Assembly: GCA_016189905.1 (NCBI GenBank)
Contig: JACPRP010000099.1
Span: forward strand, 1-62,320
Length of the DNA: 62,320 nt
Source: Chloroflexota bacterium
GTDB lineage: Bacteria > Chloroflexota > UBA6077 > FW602-bin22 > JACPRP01
Reading direction: 5' to 3'
A model generated the notes under the pieces. The model did not search any database, was not told where the DNA came from, and saw nothing but the letters and a program-made list of their open reading frames with translations. The translations under genes were made by a program, and so were the position numbers. Positions 27,229-35,663 of the stretch are shown here, piece after piece; the stretch's first letter is position 1; the number at the start of each line of letters is the position of its first letter.

Positions 27229-28045
27229 CGGGGCCACGGGCATCGAACGCAAAGAAGAGCGACTAAAATCGATCATCCGCGAGATGGGCAGCGTCTTGCT
27301 GGCTTATTCCGGTGGGGTGGACAGCACCTACTTACTGAGGATTTGCAAGGATGTAGTGAGGGATAACGTACTGGCCGTCATCGCCACCTCGGAGACCTAC
27401 CCGGCGCAGGAGGTAAGAGACGCTCAGGCTATGGCCGAGCGAATCGGCGTTCGGTATCGACTGATCGCGACGGAGGAGCTGGCCAAGGATGAGTTCGCGA
27501 GCAACCCCCCGAACAGATGTTACTACTGCAAGTCCGAGTTGTTCTCGCGGCTGGCGGAGATGGCCAGGGAAAGCGGCTTGCGCTACGTTCTCGATGGCTC
27601 GAACCACGACGACCTTGGCGACTTCCGCCCTGGTCGCCAGGCCGCCGGGGAGCTTGGCGTGCGCAGCCCGCTGATCGAGGCCGAGCTGAAGAAGGACGAG
27701 ATCAGAGAGTTATCGCGGCGGCTGGGTCTGGCGACGTGGAACAAGCCATCTTTTGCCTGTCTCTCGTCGCGCTTTCCTTATGGCCACAAGATCACCATCG
27801 ATAAGCTCGCCCAGATCGACGCGGCCGAGCAGTTTTTGCGCGGTATGGGATTCACCCAGGTGCGGGTGCGGCACCACGATGCCATCGCGCGCATCGAAGT
27901 GCCACGAGACACGATTGCGCAACTGATCGCCGAGGACAACGCCGAGCGCATCACCCAGAAGCTGAAGGAGATCGGCTTCACGTACGTTACAGTGGATTTG
28001 CTGGGCTACCGCTCGGGGAGCATGAATGAGGTGCTGGGGGTCTAG
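27221..28045 (+). CDS. larE: LarE-like ATP-dependent sacrificial sulfur transferase
   Basis: 274 residues from ATG 27221, overlapping the JAMM stop. SGGVDS at 30-35 is the PP-loop ATP pyrophosphatase motif. NPPNRCYYCK near 95-104 and PSFACLSSRFPYG, with C180, follow. In Lactobacillus plantarum LarE, the cysteine of the equivalent ACLxSR block donates its sulfur to the nickel-pincer cofactor. LarB and LarC are not in the window, so the acceptor here may be different or encoded elsewhere. Setting: cysteine synthase, JAMM peptidase, LarE, then CoA synthesis. Confidence 0.88.
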   Translation: MNSGATGIERKEERLKSIIREMGSVLLAYSGGVDSTYLLRICKDVVRDNVLAVIATSETYPAQEVRDAQAMAERIGVRYRLIATEELAKDEFASNPPNRCYYCKSELFSRLAEMARESGLRYVLDGSNHDDLGDFRPGRQAAGELGVRSPLIEAELKKDEIRELSRRLGLATWNKPSFACLSSRFPYGHKITIDKLAQIDAAEQFLRGMGFTQVRVRHHDAIARIEVPRDTIAQLIAEDNAERITQKLKEIGFTYVTVDLLGYRSGSMNEVLGV

Positions 28046-28048
28046 CCT

Positions 28049-28831
28049 ATGCTCCTGGCAGTCGATATCGGCAACACGAATATCGCGCTGGGCGTTTACA
28101 GTGGGTCCGAGCTTATCGCCGATTGGCGGATCGCCACCGAAAGCCACCGGATGCCCGATGAGTACGCTATGCTGCTGTGCAACCTTCTCACCAACGATGG
28201 CCTGCCGATGACGTCGATCAGGCGGATGATCGTTTCGAGCGTCGTACCGCCGCTGGTGACCACATTCAAGGAGCTGGGCGAGCGATATTTCAAGCTCTCG
28301 CCGTTGGTCGTCGGGCCGGGCGTCAAGACCGGGGTGCGCATCCTGTACGAGAATCCCAAGGAGGTCGGCGCCGACAGGATCGTCAACGCTCTGGCGGCGT
28401 TTCGCCTGTATGGCGGCGGCCTTATCGTCGTCGATTTTGGCACGGCCACCACCTTCGATGCCATCTCCCCCGAGGGGGACTACCTGGGGGGCGCGATCGC
28501 GCCGGGAATCGGTATCTCCAGCGAGGCGCTCTTCAAATTCGCGGCCAAGCTGCCGCACGTCGAGCTGACCAGGCCAAAGACCGCGGTTGGCAAGAACACG
28601 ATCAACAGCATGCAATCTGGCATCCTTTTTGGCTACGTCGGCCTGGTGGAAGGTTTGATCAACCGCTTCAATCAAGAGCTGGGCAAGTCGCGTGTGGTGG
28701 CCACCGGTGGCCTGGCAGAGGTGGTCGCGAAAGAAACGCCGACGATCGATATCATCAACCCACGGCTCACGCTGGAAGGCTTGAGGCTCATCTACGAGCT
28801 CAATCGAGGAGTTGAGAGTGCTGGCGAATAG
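28049..28831 (+). CDS. coaX: Type III pantothenate kinase
   Basis: 260 residues. LAVDIGNTNIALGVY at 3-17 is the phosphate-binding ASKHA motif, VVGPGVKTGV near 90 and EVGADRIVNALAAF near 107-120 form the pantothenate site, and VVDFGTATTFDAI near 128-140 is the adenosine region. Phosphorylates pantothenate, the first step to CoA. It starts three bases after larE and overlaps the coaBC start, so the genes are coupled and the next two CoA steps follow directly. Confidence 0.95.
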   Translation: MLLAVDIGNTNIALGVYSGSELIADWRIATESHRMPDEYAMLLCNLLTNDGLPMTSIRRMIVSSVVPPLVTTFKELGERYFKLSPLVVGPGVKTGVRILYENPKEVGADRIVNALAAFRLYGGGLIVVDFGTATTFDAISPEGDYLGGAIAPGIGISSEALFKFAAKLPHVELTRPKTAVGKNTINSMQSGILFGYVGLVEGLINRFNQELGKSRVVATGGLAEVVAKETPTIDIINPRLTLEGLRLIYELNRGVESAGE

Positions 28832-30017
28832 GAGCATTGTCCTGGGCGTGACCGGCGGCATCGCCGCCTACAAGGTCGCGGACCTGACGAGTCAGATGGT
28901 CAAGGCCGGGGCGCTGGTCGACGTGATCATGACCCGTGCGGCGACGGAATTCGTCACGCCGTTGACGTTTCAGACCCTGACCAAGCGGCCCGTGTCCATC
29001 GACATGTTTCGCCTGCTCTCCGAAACGAATATCGCCCACATATCGCTGGCGGCGCGGGCGGATATCGTCGTCGTCGCGCCGGCCACGGCGAACACGATCG
29101 CCAAGCTGGCCAACGGTCTGGCCGATAATCTGCTGACGGCGACGGTTCTGGCGACGGGTGCGCCCGTTCTCATCGTGCCGGCGATGGAGGAGAACATGCT
29201 CGCCAATCCCGCCACGCAGGAGAACATCGCCAGGCTGCGGGCGCGTGGCGCCACGTTCGTCGAATCCGGCTTTGGGCGGCTCGCCTCGGGCAAGGTCGGC
29301 AAAGGGAGGATGGCCGAGGTGGACGAGATTCTCGTCGCCATCCGCCGCGTTCTGGCCCGCGAAGGAGACCTGGCGGGCAAGAACGTGGTGGTCACCGCCG
29401 GCGGCACCCACGAGCCCATCGATCCCGTGCGCTTCGTCGGCAATCGTTCCTCCGGGAAAATGGGCTTCAGCCTGGCCGAGGCGGCGAGAGATCGAGGGGC
29501 CGAGGTGACGCTTATCCTCGGGCCAACCTACCTGCAGCCACCAAAGGGCGTCAAGGTCGTCAACGTGGAGACCGCGCTGGAGATGAAGGACGCGGTCGAG
29601 CAGGCCGTCCAGGATGCGGACGTCCTCGTGATGGCTGCCGCTGTCGCCGACTTTCGCGTCGAGCAGCCCGCCGCGCACAAGATCAAGCGAGAGGCGCGCG
29701 ACGACTTGAGCATCCACCTCGTGAAGAACCCCGACATCCTGGGCCAGATCTCCAATGAACGCCTTATCAAGGTCGGTTTTGCGGCGGAAAGCGAGAACCT
29801 GATCGAAAACGCCAGAGCCAAATTGGAGAGAAAGAGTCTGCACCTCATCGTCGCCAACGATATCACCTCCCCCCAAAGTGGCTTCGGGGTAGACACCAAC
29901 AGGGTAACGCTGATCGACGCGAGCGGCGCCGTCACCGAATTGCCGCTTCTCCCCAAGCGGGCGGTGGCCGACGAAGTGCTAAACCGCGTGGTGAGCATGT
30001 TCCCATTTCCCTCTTGA
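28818..30017 (+). CDS. coaBC: Bifunctional phosphopantothenoylcysteine decarboxylase/synthetase
   Basis: 399 residues. The N-terminal CoaC half has VLGVTGGIAAYK (FMN phosphate loop), NIAHISLAARAD with the catalytic histidine, APATANTIAKLANG, and PAMEENM (PAMNxxM-like substrate loop). The CoaB half starts near residue 185 with VVTAGGTHEPIDPVRFVGNR and continues SSGKMG, MAAAVADF and KIKR. Together they join cysteine to phosphopantothenate and decarboxylate the product. GAGGAG six bases before GTG 28818 supports that start over TTG 28812. The operon thus makes cysteine and then uses it. Confidence 0.95.
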   Translation: MLANRSIVLGVTGGIAAYKVADLTSQMVKAGALVDVIMTRAATEFVTPLTFQTLTKRPVSIDMFRLLSETNIAHISLAARADIVVVAPATANTIAKLANGLADNLLTATVLATGAPVLIVPAMEENMLANPATQENIARLRARGATFVESGFGRLASGKVGKGRMAEVDEILVAIRRVLAREGDLAGKNVVVTAGGTHEPIDPVRFVGNRSSGKMGFSLAEAARDRGAEVTLILGPTYLQPPKGVKVVNVETALEMKDAVEQAVQDADVLVMAAAVADFRVEQPAAHKIKREARDDLSIHLVKNPDILGQISNERLIKVGFAAESENLIENARAKLERKSLHLIVANDITSPQSGFGVDTNRVTLIDASGAVTELPLLPKRAVADEVLNRVVSMFPFPS

Positions 30018-30086
30018 CAAGCTGCCAATCAATGGTTAAACTGGTGCTGCCCTCGGGCTGGGTGAGGGCGTTGACGCGGTTTTCAT

Positions 30087-30236
30087 TATAGCAGTTTGCA
30101 TTTTGATATGGCTACCCGTAGCGCGGGGGCTCGTCCCCCGCTGGGCGGGGCGGGGGACGAGCCCCCGCGCTACATTGCATACGCTCGGTATATCGGTGGC
30201 TGCTCCGCTAGCCAAAATCCTTTGCAAACTGCTATA
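30087..30236. repeat. MITE family A, copy 2 (150 bp)
   Basis: Same element as at 1869-2018 in the opposite orientation. It starts TATAGCAGTTTGCATTTTGA and ends with the complement, with TA at both edges. It is nearly identical to copy 1, including the central GTAGCGCGGGGGC palindrome. Confidence 0.87.
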
Positions 30237-30258
30237 GTCTTGGTCGGTCGGCTGCCTG

Positions 30259-30287
30259 GTAGGGGCAGGTGTGAAACCTGCCCCTAC
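30259..30287. terminator. Strong hairpin GTAGGGGCAGGT/ACCTGCCCCTAC
   Basis: Perfect 12-base stem with a short GTGAA-type loop, 240 bases after coaBC. It may terminate that operon or be a REP-type repeat, as comparable GGGGC hairpins occur at 36831-36874. Confidence 0.5.
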
Positions 30288-30383
30288 GGCGATGGTTGCT
30301 GGCTCAATGTCCAGTGCAAACCGCTATGTATTGTTGTGCCTGTTAAGGGCGAAGACTTGATTCTGTGCCAGGGAGGTAGCAGG

Positions 30384-30710
30384 GTGGGGAATGAGGAACA
30401 GGAGCACCACGTGCTCAGCGGCGTGCGATGTCCGAGTTGTCGAGGTGCCTATTCGTTGGTCAAGTTTCTCGGTCGCAAAGGAGATCTGTACAAGGTGCTC
30501 GTTCATTGCCACGCCTGTGATACGTACGGTGTCGGTACCGCCCGCATCAGCGAACACAGCGCATCGTTTACACCGCCAGCAGCACTCCGCCCGCCGGCGC
30601 CTGTCTCGGCCGACGATGTGCTGGATATATACATCTTTCTGAAGGACTTCGATGGGGACTTCCGCCGTCTCTTCGGCCGCGGGCCGGTCTCAAAGAATGT
30701 CGTAGAATAG
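30384..30710 (+). CDS. Small zinc-ribbon protein
   Basis: 108 residues from GTG 30384, which has GGGAGG seven bases upstream. The longer frame begins inside the MITE and is spurious. Two CxxC knuckles (VRCPSCRG near residue 14 and CHACDTYG near 39) about 25 residues apart form a zinc ribbon. The C-terminal half after a Pro/Ala linker has a conserved-looking acidic helix, DVLDIYIFLKDFDGDFRRLF. No enzyme motif. Possibly a nucleic-acid or protein-binding adaptor. It converges with and overlaps the next gene by 21 bases. Confidence 0.65.
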   Translation: MGNEEQEHHVLSGVRCPSCRGAYSLVKFLGRKGDLYKVLVHCHACDTYGVGTARISEHSASFTPPAALRPPAPVSADDVLDIYIFLKDFDGDFRRLFGRGPVSKNVVE

Positions 30711-30974
30711 TATCGGGTCGTGGGCAAGCAGGGACTGCCTTTCCTTTGCCAGTCCTGCTCGTTCCTCGCTGTTTCTCCAGTTGTCATAAGCCGCTCTGCT
30801 CTCCCAGATCTGAATGAAGAGATACTCGTTGGGATCGGTCTGGCTGCGCGCGAGGGTCTGAGAGATCTGGCCGCGCTTCTTGCGCTGCGCCTCCTTGTCC
30901 TTCAGCCACTGGATCGCCTCGGGTATCCTGCCCGGTTGAGGTATTATCTTTCTCACTATCATCAGTTTAGCCAT
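30690..30974 (-). CDS. ABM-like (antibiotic biosynthesis monooxygenase) fold protein
   Basis: 94 residues from ATG 30974, which follows a GGGGGA site. The frame to 31004 lacks one. MIVRKIIPQPGRIPEAIQWL, then ISQTLARSQTDPNEYLFIQI and WESRAAYDNWRNS fit a dimeric alpha/beta-barrel of the ABM/NIPSNAP type (W-x-s-x-x-A-y-x-x-W). These proteins range from monooxygenases to stress proteins, so no reaction is claimed. On its own strand, TATAAT (complement of 31011-31016) lies about 40 bases upstream. Confidence 0.72.
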   Translation of the reverse strand: MAKLMIVRKIIPQPGRIPEAIQWLKDKEAQRKKRGQISQTLARSQTDPNEYLFIQIWESRAAYDNWRNSEERAGLAKERQSLLAHDPILFYDIL

Positions 30975-31043
30975 CGTCGTTCCCCCTGTCTGGATCGAGT
31001 TCAATTATAGATTATAGCACTTTTGGTCGGCTCGTCTCCGCTT

Positions 31044-32147
31044 TCAGAACTCGATCTTCTTATGGCGCATGATGATACTCTCGGTCACGCCGATGGCCAC
31101 CAGGGCCATAATCAGCGAGCTTCCGCCATAGCTAATGAAAGGAAGCGGCACACCCGTGACGGGGAGCAACTGGATGTTCATGCCGATGTTGACGAAGCTC
31201 TGGAAGGTCAGCCAGGCCACGATGCCTGTCGCCACCAGCCGGCCAAAGGTCTCTGTAGAAAGCGCCGTGGCTTTGAGCACCCGTAGGAGCAAGGAAACTA
31301 TCAAGACGAAGAGTAAGACAGCGCCGATGAAGCCTAGCTCTTCGGCAAGGACGGAGAAGATGAAATCGGCATATTGTACTCTGAGGAAGTTCAGTTGGCT
31401 CTGCGTTCCACTGGTGAAGCCTCTTCCGAGCCACCCTCCGGACCCCACCGCTGTGAGAGCCTGAATGATATTATAGCCCGCGCCCAGCGGGTCGCTCTGC
31501 GGGTCGAGAAAGACGGTGAGGCGCGTCCGCATATAATCTTGCATCCCTAAATATCCCAGAGGTGCGGCCAGGATGGCGGCGACGCCGAGAATCGCCCAGT
31601 GTACGAGGCGGACACCGGCCATCACCGCCATGCCCGTCCAGATCGACAGCAGGATGACGGCGGTGCCCAGATCGGGCTGGATGAAGGTTAGCGCAGCGGG
31701 AACGGCCACGATCCCCAGGGAGATAGCCACGTGACGAAACTCACCCATCTCCTCCTCGTGATCGGCCATGTATTTTGCCAGCGTGATGATGAGAAGCAAT
31801 TTCGCCAGCTCGGATGGCTGTAGTGGGAATATTCCCAGGTCCACCCAGCGCTGAGAGCCGTGTGTGACGCGGCCTATAATCAGCACGAGCGCGAGCAGCC
31901 CCACGGCAACCGCGTAGGTGATGTGAGCCACGTTGCCAAGAATGCGATAATCGATCGTCAGCATCACGGTCAATAGCGCCAAGCCGATAAACGCGTAGAT
32001 CCCTTGTTTGACGAGCAGATCGTTTGATAGCAGGTGGCTATCCGGCTGGTAAGTGGCGCTGTAGACCATCGCCAGCCCATAGCCAACCAGCAGCAACGTC
32101 AGCAGTAAGAGAGGTATGTCGAGGTGGCGCCAGACCTTAGCTCCCAA
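31044..32147 (-). CDS. rodA: Rod shape-determining SEDS glycosyltransferase RodA
   Basis: 367 residues, about ten membrane segments. SEDS signatures: GSQRWVDLGIFPLQPSELAK near residues 96-115, TFIQPDLGTAVILLSIW near 154-170, QALTAVGSGGWLGRGF near 220-240, and VPLPFISYGGSSLI near 335-348. RodA polymerises lipid II into glycan strands with PBP2. The PBP2 gene lies 15 bases upstream on the same strand. There are no mreBCD genes in the window. Confidence 0.93.
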   Translation of the reverse strand: MGAKVWRHLDIPLLLLTLLLVGYGLAMVYSATYQPDSHLLSNDLLVKQGIYAFIGLALLTVMLTIDYRILGNVAHITYAVAVGLLALVLIIGRVTHGSQRWVDLGIFPLQPSELAKLLLIITLAKYMADHEEEMGEFRHVAISLGIVAVPAALTFIQPDLGTAVILLSIWTGMAVMAGVRLVHWAILGVAAILAAPLGYLGMQDYMRTRLTVFLDPQSDPLGAGYNIIQALTAVGSGGWLGRGFTSGTQSQLNFLRVQYADFIFSVLAEELGFIGAVLLFVLIVSLLLRVLKATALSTETFGRLVATGIVAWLTFQSFVNIGMNIQLLPVTGVPLPFISYGGSSLIMALVAIGVTESIIMRHKKIEF

Positions 32148-32162
32148 ACCCGTTTGCTCCGC

Positions 32163-34097
32163 TCAACTCTTCTTCTCTGGCACGTGGAAGTAGGCTTTCA
32201 TTATCTCGGCCACGAGGTTGCCGGCGTTCTTCCCGCCGCCTTTGTCGATGTACGCGGTGATGACGACCTCCGGGTTCTCTCGTGGCGCAAGGGCTGTGAA
32301 CCAGCCGTGGGTCGGCATATCACCCTTTTCGTCAGGGATACCGTACTGCGCCGTGCCCGTCTTCCCGGCGATGTTCAGTCCATCGACATCGGAATCGTAG
32401 GACGTGCCGACGTAGGAGGTGCCGTTGTCGGTCTTGCCGATCAGCATCCCGGCGCGGAGGCCATCCTTGATGATCTCCAGATAGTTCTTATCGATGGGCA
32501 GCTCGCGTATCAGCTCTGGCTTGAACGGCTTGACCACGTTGCCCTCGCTGTCGGTTATCTCCATCACGAGCTGGGGCTTGTACACGTAGCCACCGTTAGT
32601 CAGCGCCGTCGTCGCCACGGCGAGCTGCAATGGCGTGGCGGTGACGAATCCCTGGCCGATGGCCATGTTGTACGTATCGCCCTTGTACCAGGGCTCGCCA
32701 AGGTTTATCTTCTTCCACTCCTCGGTCGGGATCAAGCCCTCGGCCTCTCCAGGCAAATCGATCCCGGTCTTCGCGCCGAATCCGAACAGCTTCGCGTATT
32801 TCGCCAGGCGATCGACGCCCAGACCTTGCCATTCGCCATTCGGCGGCCCGCCGCCCAGGTTGTAGAAATACACATCGCAGGAGTTGGCGAGCGCACTGAT
32901 CATATCCTGAATGCCGTGGGCTGCCCAGCAAACCATGCGCGCTGCCGCTCCACCCCAGGGATTGGGGATGGTTATGTAGCCGGGACAGGTTATCTTGGTG
33001 TACCGAGTGACCACCCCCTCTTGTAAGGCGCCGGCCGCGTTGACGATCTTGAACGTCGAGCCAGGCGGATTGACCTCGCTGATGGCGTGGTTCACCAGCG
33101 GCCGCTTTGGGTCTTCCAACAAAGCGCTCAGTTGTCTCTCGGTAATCCCCTTGGAGAACAGGTTATTGTCGTACGACGGCATCGACACCATCGCCAGAAC
33201 CTGGCCATTGCGTGGGTCCATAGCTATCACGACGGCCAGACCACCATACTCTTCCAGCTTTTGCTCCACAATGCGGGCGATAGCCCGCTGAAGCCCGATG
33301 TCGATGGTGAGTCTCAGGTTGTGGCCGGGGACGGGGTTCCTCACGAAGAGGGTCTCGACCTCTCTGCCGGTCGAATCCACCTCCATATCGCGCTCGCCCG
33401 GCTCGCCGCGCAGCTCGGACTCGAAAGTCTGCTCGAGGCCGGTTTGTCCGATTCTATCGTTCAAAGCGTAGCCCTTTGTGGGGACCTCTTTGAGCTTTTG
33501 GTACTGCTCGTTCGAGATGGCCCCCACGAAGCCGAGGATTTGCGACGTCACCGAGCCATCGAGGTATTCGCGGATGGGCTGGGCCTGAACCAGAACGCCG
33601 GGAAGCTCCAGATGCCTCTCCTCGACCACAAAGGCGGTCGTCCAGTTCACGTTGGCCTTGATTGGTACTGGAGTAAAGGCATCGGTTTTGCGGCTGCCTT
33701 TGGGGGCTGGCTCCACCAGCTCCTGTATCCTGCTCGCGGGCACATCGAGTATCGTGCTCAGTCGCTCGAAGACGGCATCGGACTGCTTGGGCAGATCGGC
33801 CGGGAAAATGGATATCGTGTAGCTGGGGGTGTTCCTGACCAGGAGGATACGATTCCTATCGTACATAACCCCTCGCGGGGCCTCGACGGCCATCACTCTG
33901 AAGCGATTGTTGTCGGCCCGCTGGCGGTACTCTTCGCCCTGGATAACCTGCAAGAACCAGAGCTGCCGCAGCAGAATCCCGAAGAGCGCGATGATGACCA
34001 GCTTAAAGGCCAGCACCCGCCCGTTAAACGGCTCGCGATCCGGCTCTTCGACCGGGTCTTCCAGAGATGTGATCGGCTCGACGCCAGTTTTCCTCAC
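32163..34097 (-). CDS. mrdA: Penicillin-binding protein 2 (transpeptidase)
   Basis: 644 residues. An N-terminal cytoplasmic tail is followed by one membrane anchor (about 29-52), then the PBP dimerisation domain beginning VEAPRGVMYDRNRILL near 71-86. The transpeptidase has STFK at 347-350 (active serine), SCD at 406-408 and KTGT at 579-582. Crosslinks peptidoglycan with RodA in elongation. The start ATG overlaps the stop of the upstream coiled-coil gene by four bases, placing that protein in the same operon. Confidence 0.94.
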   Translation of the reverse strand: MRKTGVEPITSLEDPVEEPDREPFNGRVLAFKLVIIALFGILLRQLWFLQVIQGEEYRQRADNNRFRVMAVEAPRGVMYDRNRILLVRNTPSYTISIFPADLPKQSDAVFERLSTILDVPASRIQELVEPAPKGSRKTDAFTPVPIKANVNWTTAFVVEERHLELPGVLVQAQPIREYLDGSVTSQILGFVGAISNEQYQKLKEVPTKGYALNDRIGQTGLEQTFESELRGEPGERDMEVDSTGREVETLFVRNPVPGHNLRLTIDIGLQRAIARIVEQKLEEYGGLAVVIAMDPRNGQVLAMVSMPSYDNNLFSKGITERQLSALLEDPKRPLVNHAISEVNPPGSTFKIVNAAGALQEGVVTRYTKITCPGYITIPNPWGGAAARMVCWAAHGIQDMISALANSCDVYFYNLGGGPPNGEWQGLGVDRLAKYAKLFGFGAKTGIDLPGEAEGLIPTEEWKKINLGEPWYKGDTYNMAIGQGFVTATPLQLAVATTALTNGGYVYKPQLVMEITDSEGNVVKPFKPELIRELPIDKNYLEIIKDGLRAGMLIGKTDNGTSYVGTSYDSDVDGLNIAGKTGTAQYGIPDEKGDMPTHGWFTALAPRENPEVVITAYIDKGGGKNAGNLVAEIMKAYFHVPEKKS

Positions 34098-35389
34098 GAG
34101 CTCACCCTGCCCTTATACTTGTTGAGTCTTTCCCTGACTTCCAGTATCTGTCGCTGCAGCTCCGCGGCCTCGCGGTTCTTCTGCTGCTCGATCAGTTGCT
34201 GCAGCTCCGCTATCTGCACCTCCCAGTCGCGCCTGACATCGTCAAGATGCCGTTGCCACGCCTGGACCTGCTGGGTGGTAGCGAGCTGTTGCTCGCGCAG
34301 CAGTTTGTGCAGCTCGACCACCTCGTCGACGCCTTGCCTCTGCTTCATCTCGACCTGTCTGAACGCTATACCCGCTTCGTCGGTGCGCTTGCGCTCATCT
34401 TCCAACCGGCCTTGAAGGTCGACAAGCCCCTGGACGTTTTGAAGCAGTTGCTCCTGGAGCAGCTTGAGCGCGTGGGATTGTTCGTCGACGCGTCGCCGTT
34501 GAAACTCGATCGCTTGCTCGATCCGCGTGACATCCTCGCGATCGTGGGCGCGAATGGCCTCCAGCCGTAGCAAACTGGCGGCATGATCCTCGATCTCCTT
34601 ACGGTTCTCTCCGGCTAAGGCGCGTAGCTCGTAGGCATCATCTTTGGCCTGACTCAGTTGCTTCGCCAGAACCTGAATGGTATTCCCGTGTTCGCCGGCG
34701 TCCCTCCTCCACTCTTCCACCTTCTCTTGCCATTGGGTGATCTGGCGGTCCCAGTGAAGGTCTGCCGCCTGCTGCCATTGCAGCACCTTAGCGGAGTCGG
34801 CTCTCAGGGTCTCTTGAATCTGTTCGAGCGCTGTGACGCGCACGTCGGCCCGTCGCGAGTGCTCTTCGAGCAGGCTAATGCGGTTAAAAACGGATGCGAC
34901 GGTCTTTTCGACTGCATCCAAGCGTTCCGAGACCGGCAAAAGGTCGGTGCGGGCTCGCCTGACATCCTCGGCGAACCCCTGTATTTTAGAGCTGTGTTGC
35001 TCGTCCTGTCGTGAAAGCTCCCCTAGTTGGTGTGCAAGCTCGACGAGCGCTTTCTTTTCACGCTCTGCTTCCGCCTGTCTCAGCATTATTTCGCGGTCCT
35101 GAGCCTGCTCGCGGGCATCCAATCGCTGTTGCACGATGCCCATTTGCTCTCTTAGCTGGCGGATTCCTTCCTCGATAAAAGGAATGCCTGCCAGGCGGGA
35201 ACGCTCTAGCTTCGCGTCCTCGCCGACTTGTTGAACCTGCGCAGCCAGCTCCTTGATGCGCAGCGCCAGGCGTTCCAAGTCCTGCTGCGCCCGAACCACC
35301 TGATCCTTGTCCAGCCTCCGCTGCTCTTCCAGCCAGGAGACCATCTGGTTCAACTGAGAAGCGTCGGCCACCTGATCCTGTTGCACCAC
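34094..35389 (-). CDS. Long coiled-coil protein of unknown function, cotranscribed with PBP2/RodA
   Basis: 431 residues, almost entirely charged heptad-type coiled coil (repeats such as RRLDKDQVVRAQQDLERLAL, VEEWRRDAGEH, LQQLIEQQKNREAAELQRQI). No membrane segment, signal peptide or ATPase motif. GTG 35389 is chosen because GGGAGG lies seven bases upstream; the TTG at 35404 overlaps that site. The four-base overlap with mrdA implies coupled synthesis. Inferred role: a filament or scaffold placing the elongation complex. Local similarity to SMC or myosin-like proteins would be compositional only. Confidence 0.75.
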   Translation of the reverse strand: MVQQDQVADASQLNQMVSWLEEQRRLDKDQVVRAQQDLERLALRIKELAAQVQQVGEDAKLERSRLAGIPFIEEGIRQLREQMGIVQQRLDAREQAQDREIMLRQAEAEREKKALVELAHQLGELSRQDEQHSSKIQGFAEDVRRARTDLLPVSERLDAVEKTVASVFNRISLLEEHSRRADVRVTALEQIQETLRADSAKVLQWQQAADLHWDRQITQWQEKVEEWRRDAGEHGNTIQVLAKQLSQAKDDAYELRALAGENRKEIEDHAASLLRLEAIRAHDREDVTRIEQAIEFQRRRVDEQSHALKLLQEQLLQNVQGLVDLQGRLEDERKRTDEAGIAFRQVEMKQRQGVDEVVELHKLLREQQLATTQQVQAWQRHLDDVRRDWEVQIAELQQLIEQQKNREAAELQRQILEVRERLNKYKGRVSS

Positions 35390-35516
35390 TTTGCTACCTC
35401 CCAACGGCGATCGAACCAGCCCCGATCCGGGCTGACGCTAGCGCACGACAGCTTGACGGAACGTGAAGCTAGTTTAGCATAAGTGGTACAGTGGAACAAG
35501 GTAGGAGTCGTGGCGG

Positions 35517-35599
35517 GGTGCGGTTCAAGATTCCGCGGCAGGCGAGCGTTCGTATGGGCAGGGAGACAGGCGCCCGTCCGAGGAATCTTGTTCCGCACC
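35517..35599. repeat. Imperfect inverted repeat upstream of the M50 protease gene
   Basis: GGTGCGGTTCAAGATTCC (35517-35534) pairs with GGAATCTTGTTCCGCACC (35582-35599); the two 9- and 7-base blocks match with a TT/TT mismatch between them. The 47-base spacer is GC-rich. It may fold as an RNA leader or be a decayed small element. Confidence 0.45.
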
Positions 35600-35663
35600 C
35601 GTCGTAGCGCGAAAGCCATTCACAACTGGCTAAATTCTGCCTCCGGGTGATACAATAGGCTAT

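Larger units (their letters stand above)
30018..30383. other. Repeat-filled gap after coaBC
   Basis: Contains MITE copy 2 and the hairpin at 30259-30287, and no gene. Reading frames through the MITE are artefacts. Confidence 0.6.

Noticed and set aside
28818-30017. CoaBC as the UbiX partner needed by the UbiD enzymes
   Set aside because: The N-terminal half is homologous in fold to UbiX, but it is fused to CoaB and has the CoaC substrate loop, so it serves CoA synthesis.
30096-30383. A 204-residue protein starting within MITE copy 2
   Set aside because: The first 96 codons are translated repeat. The GTG at 30384 has a GGGAGG site and begins the recognisable zinc ribbon.
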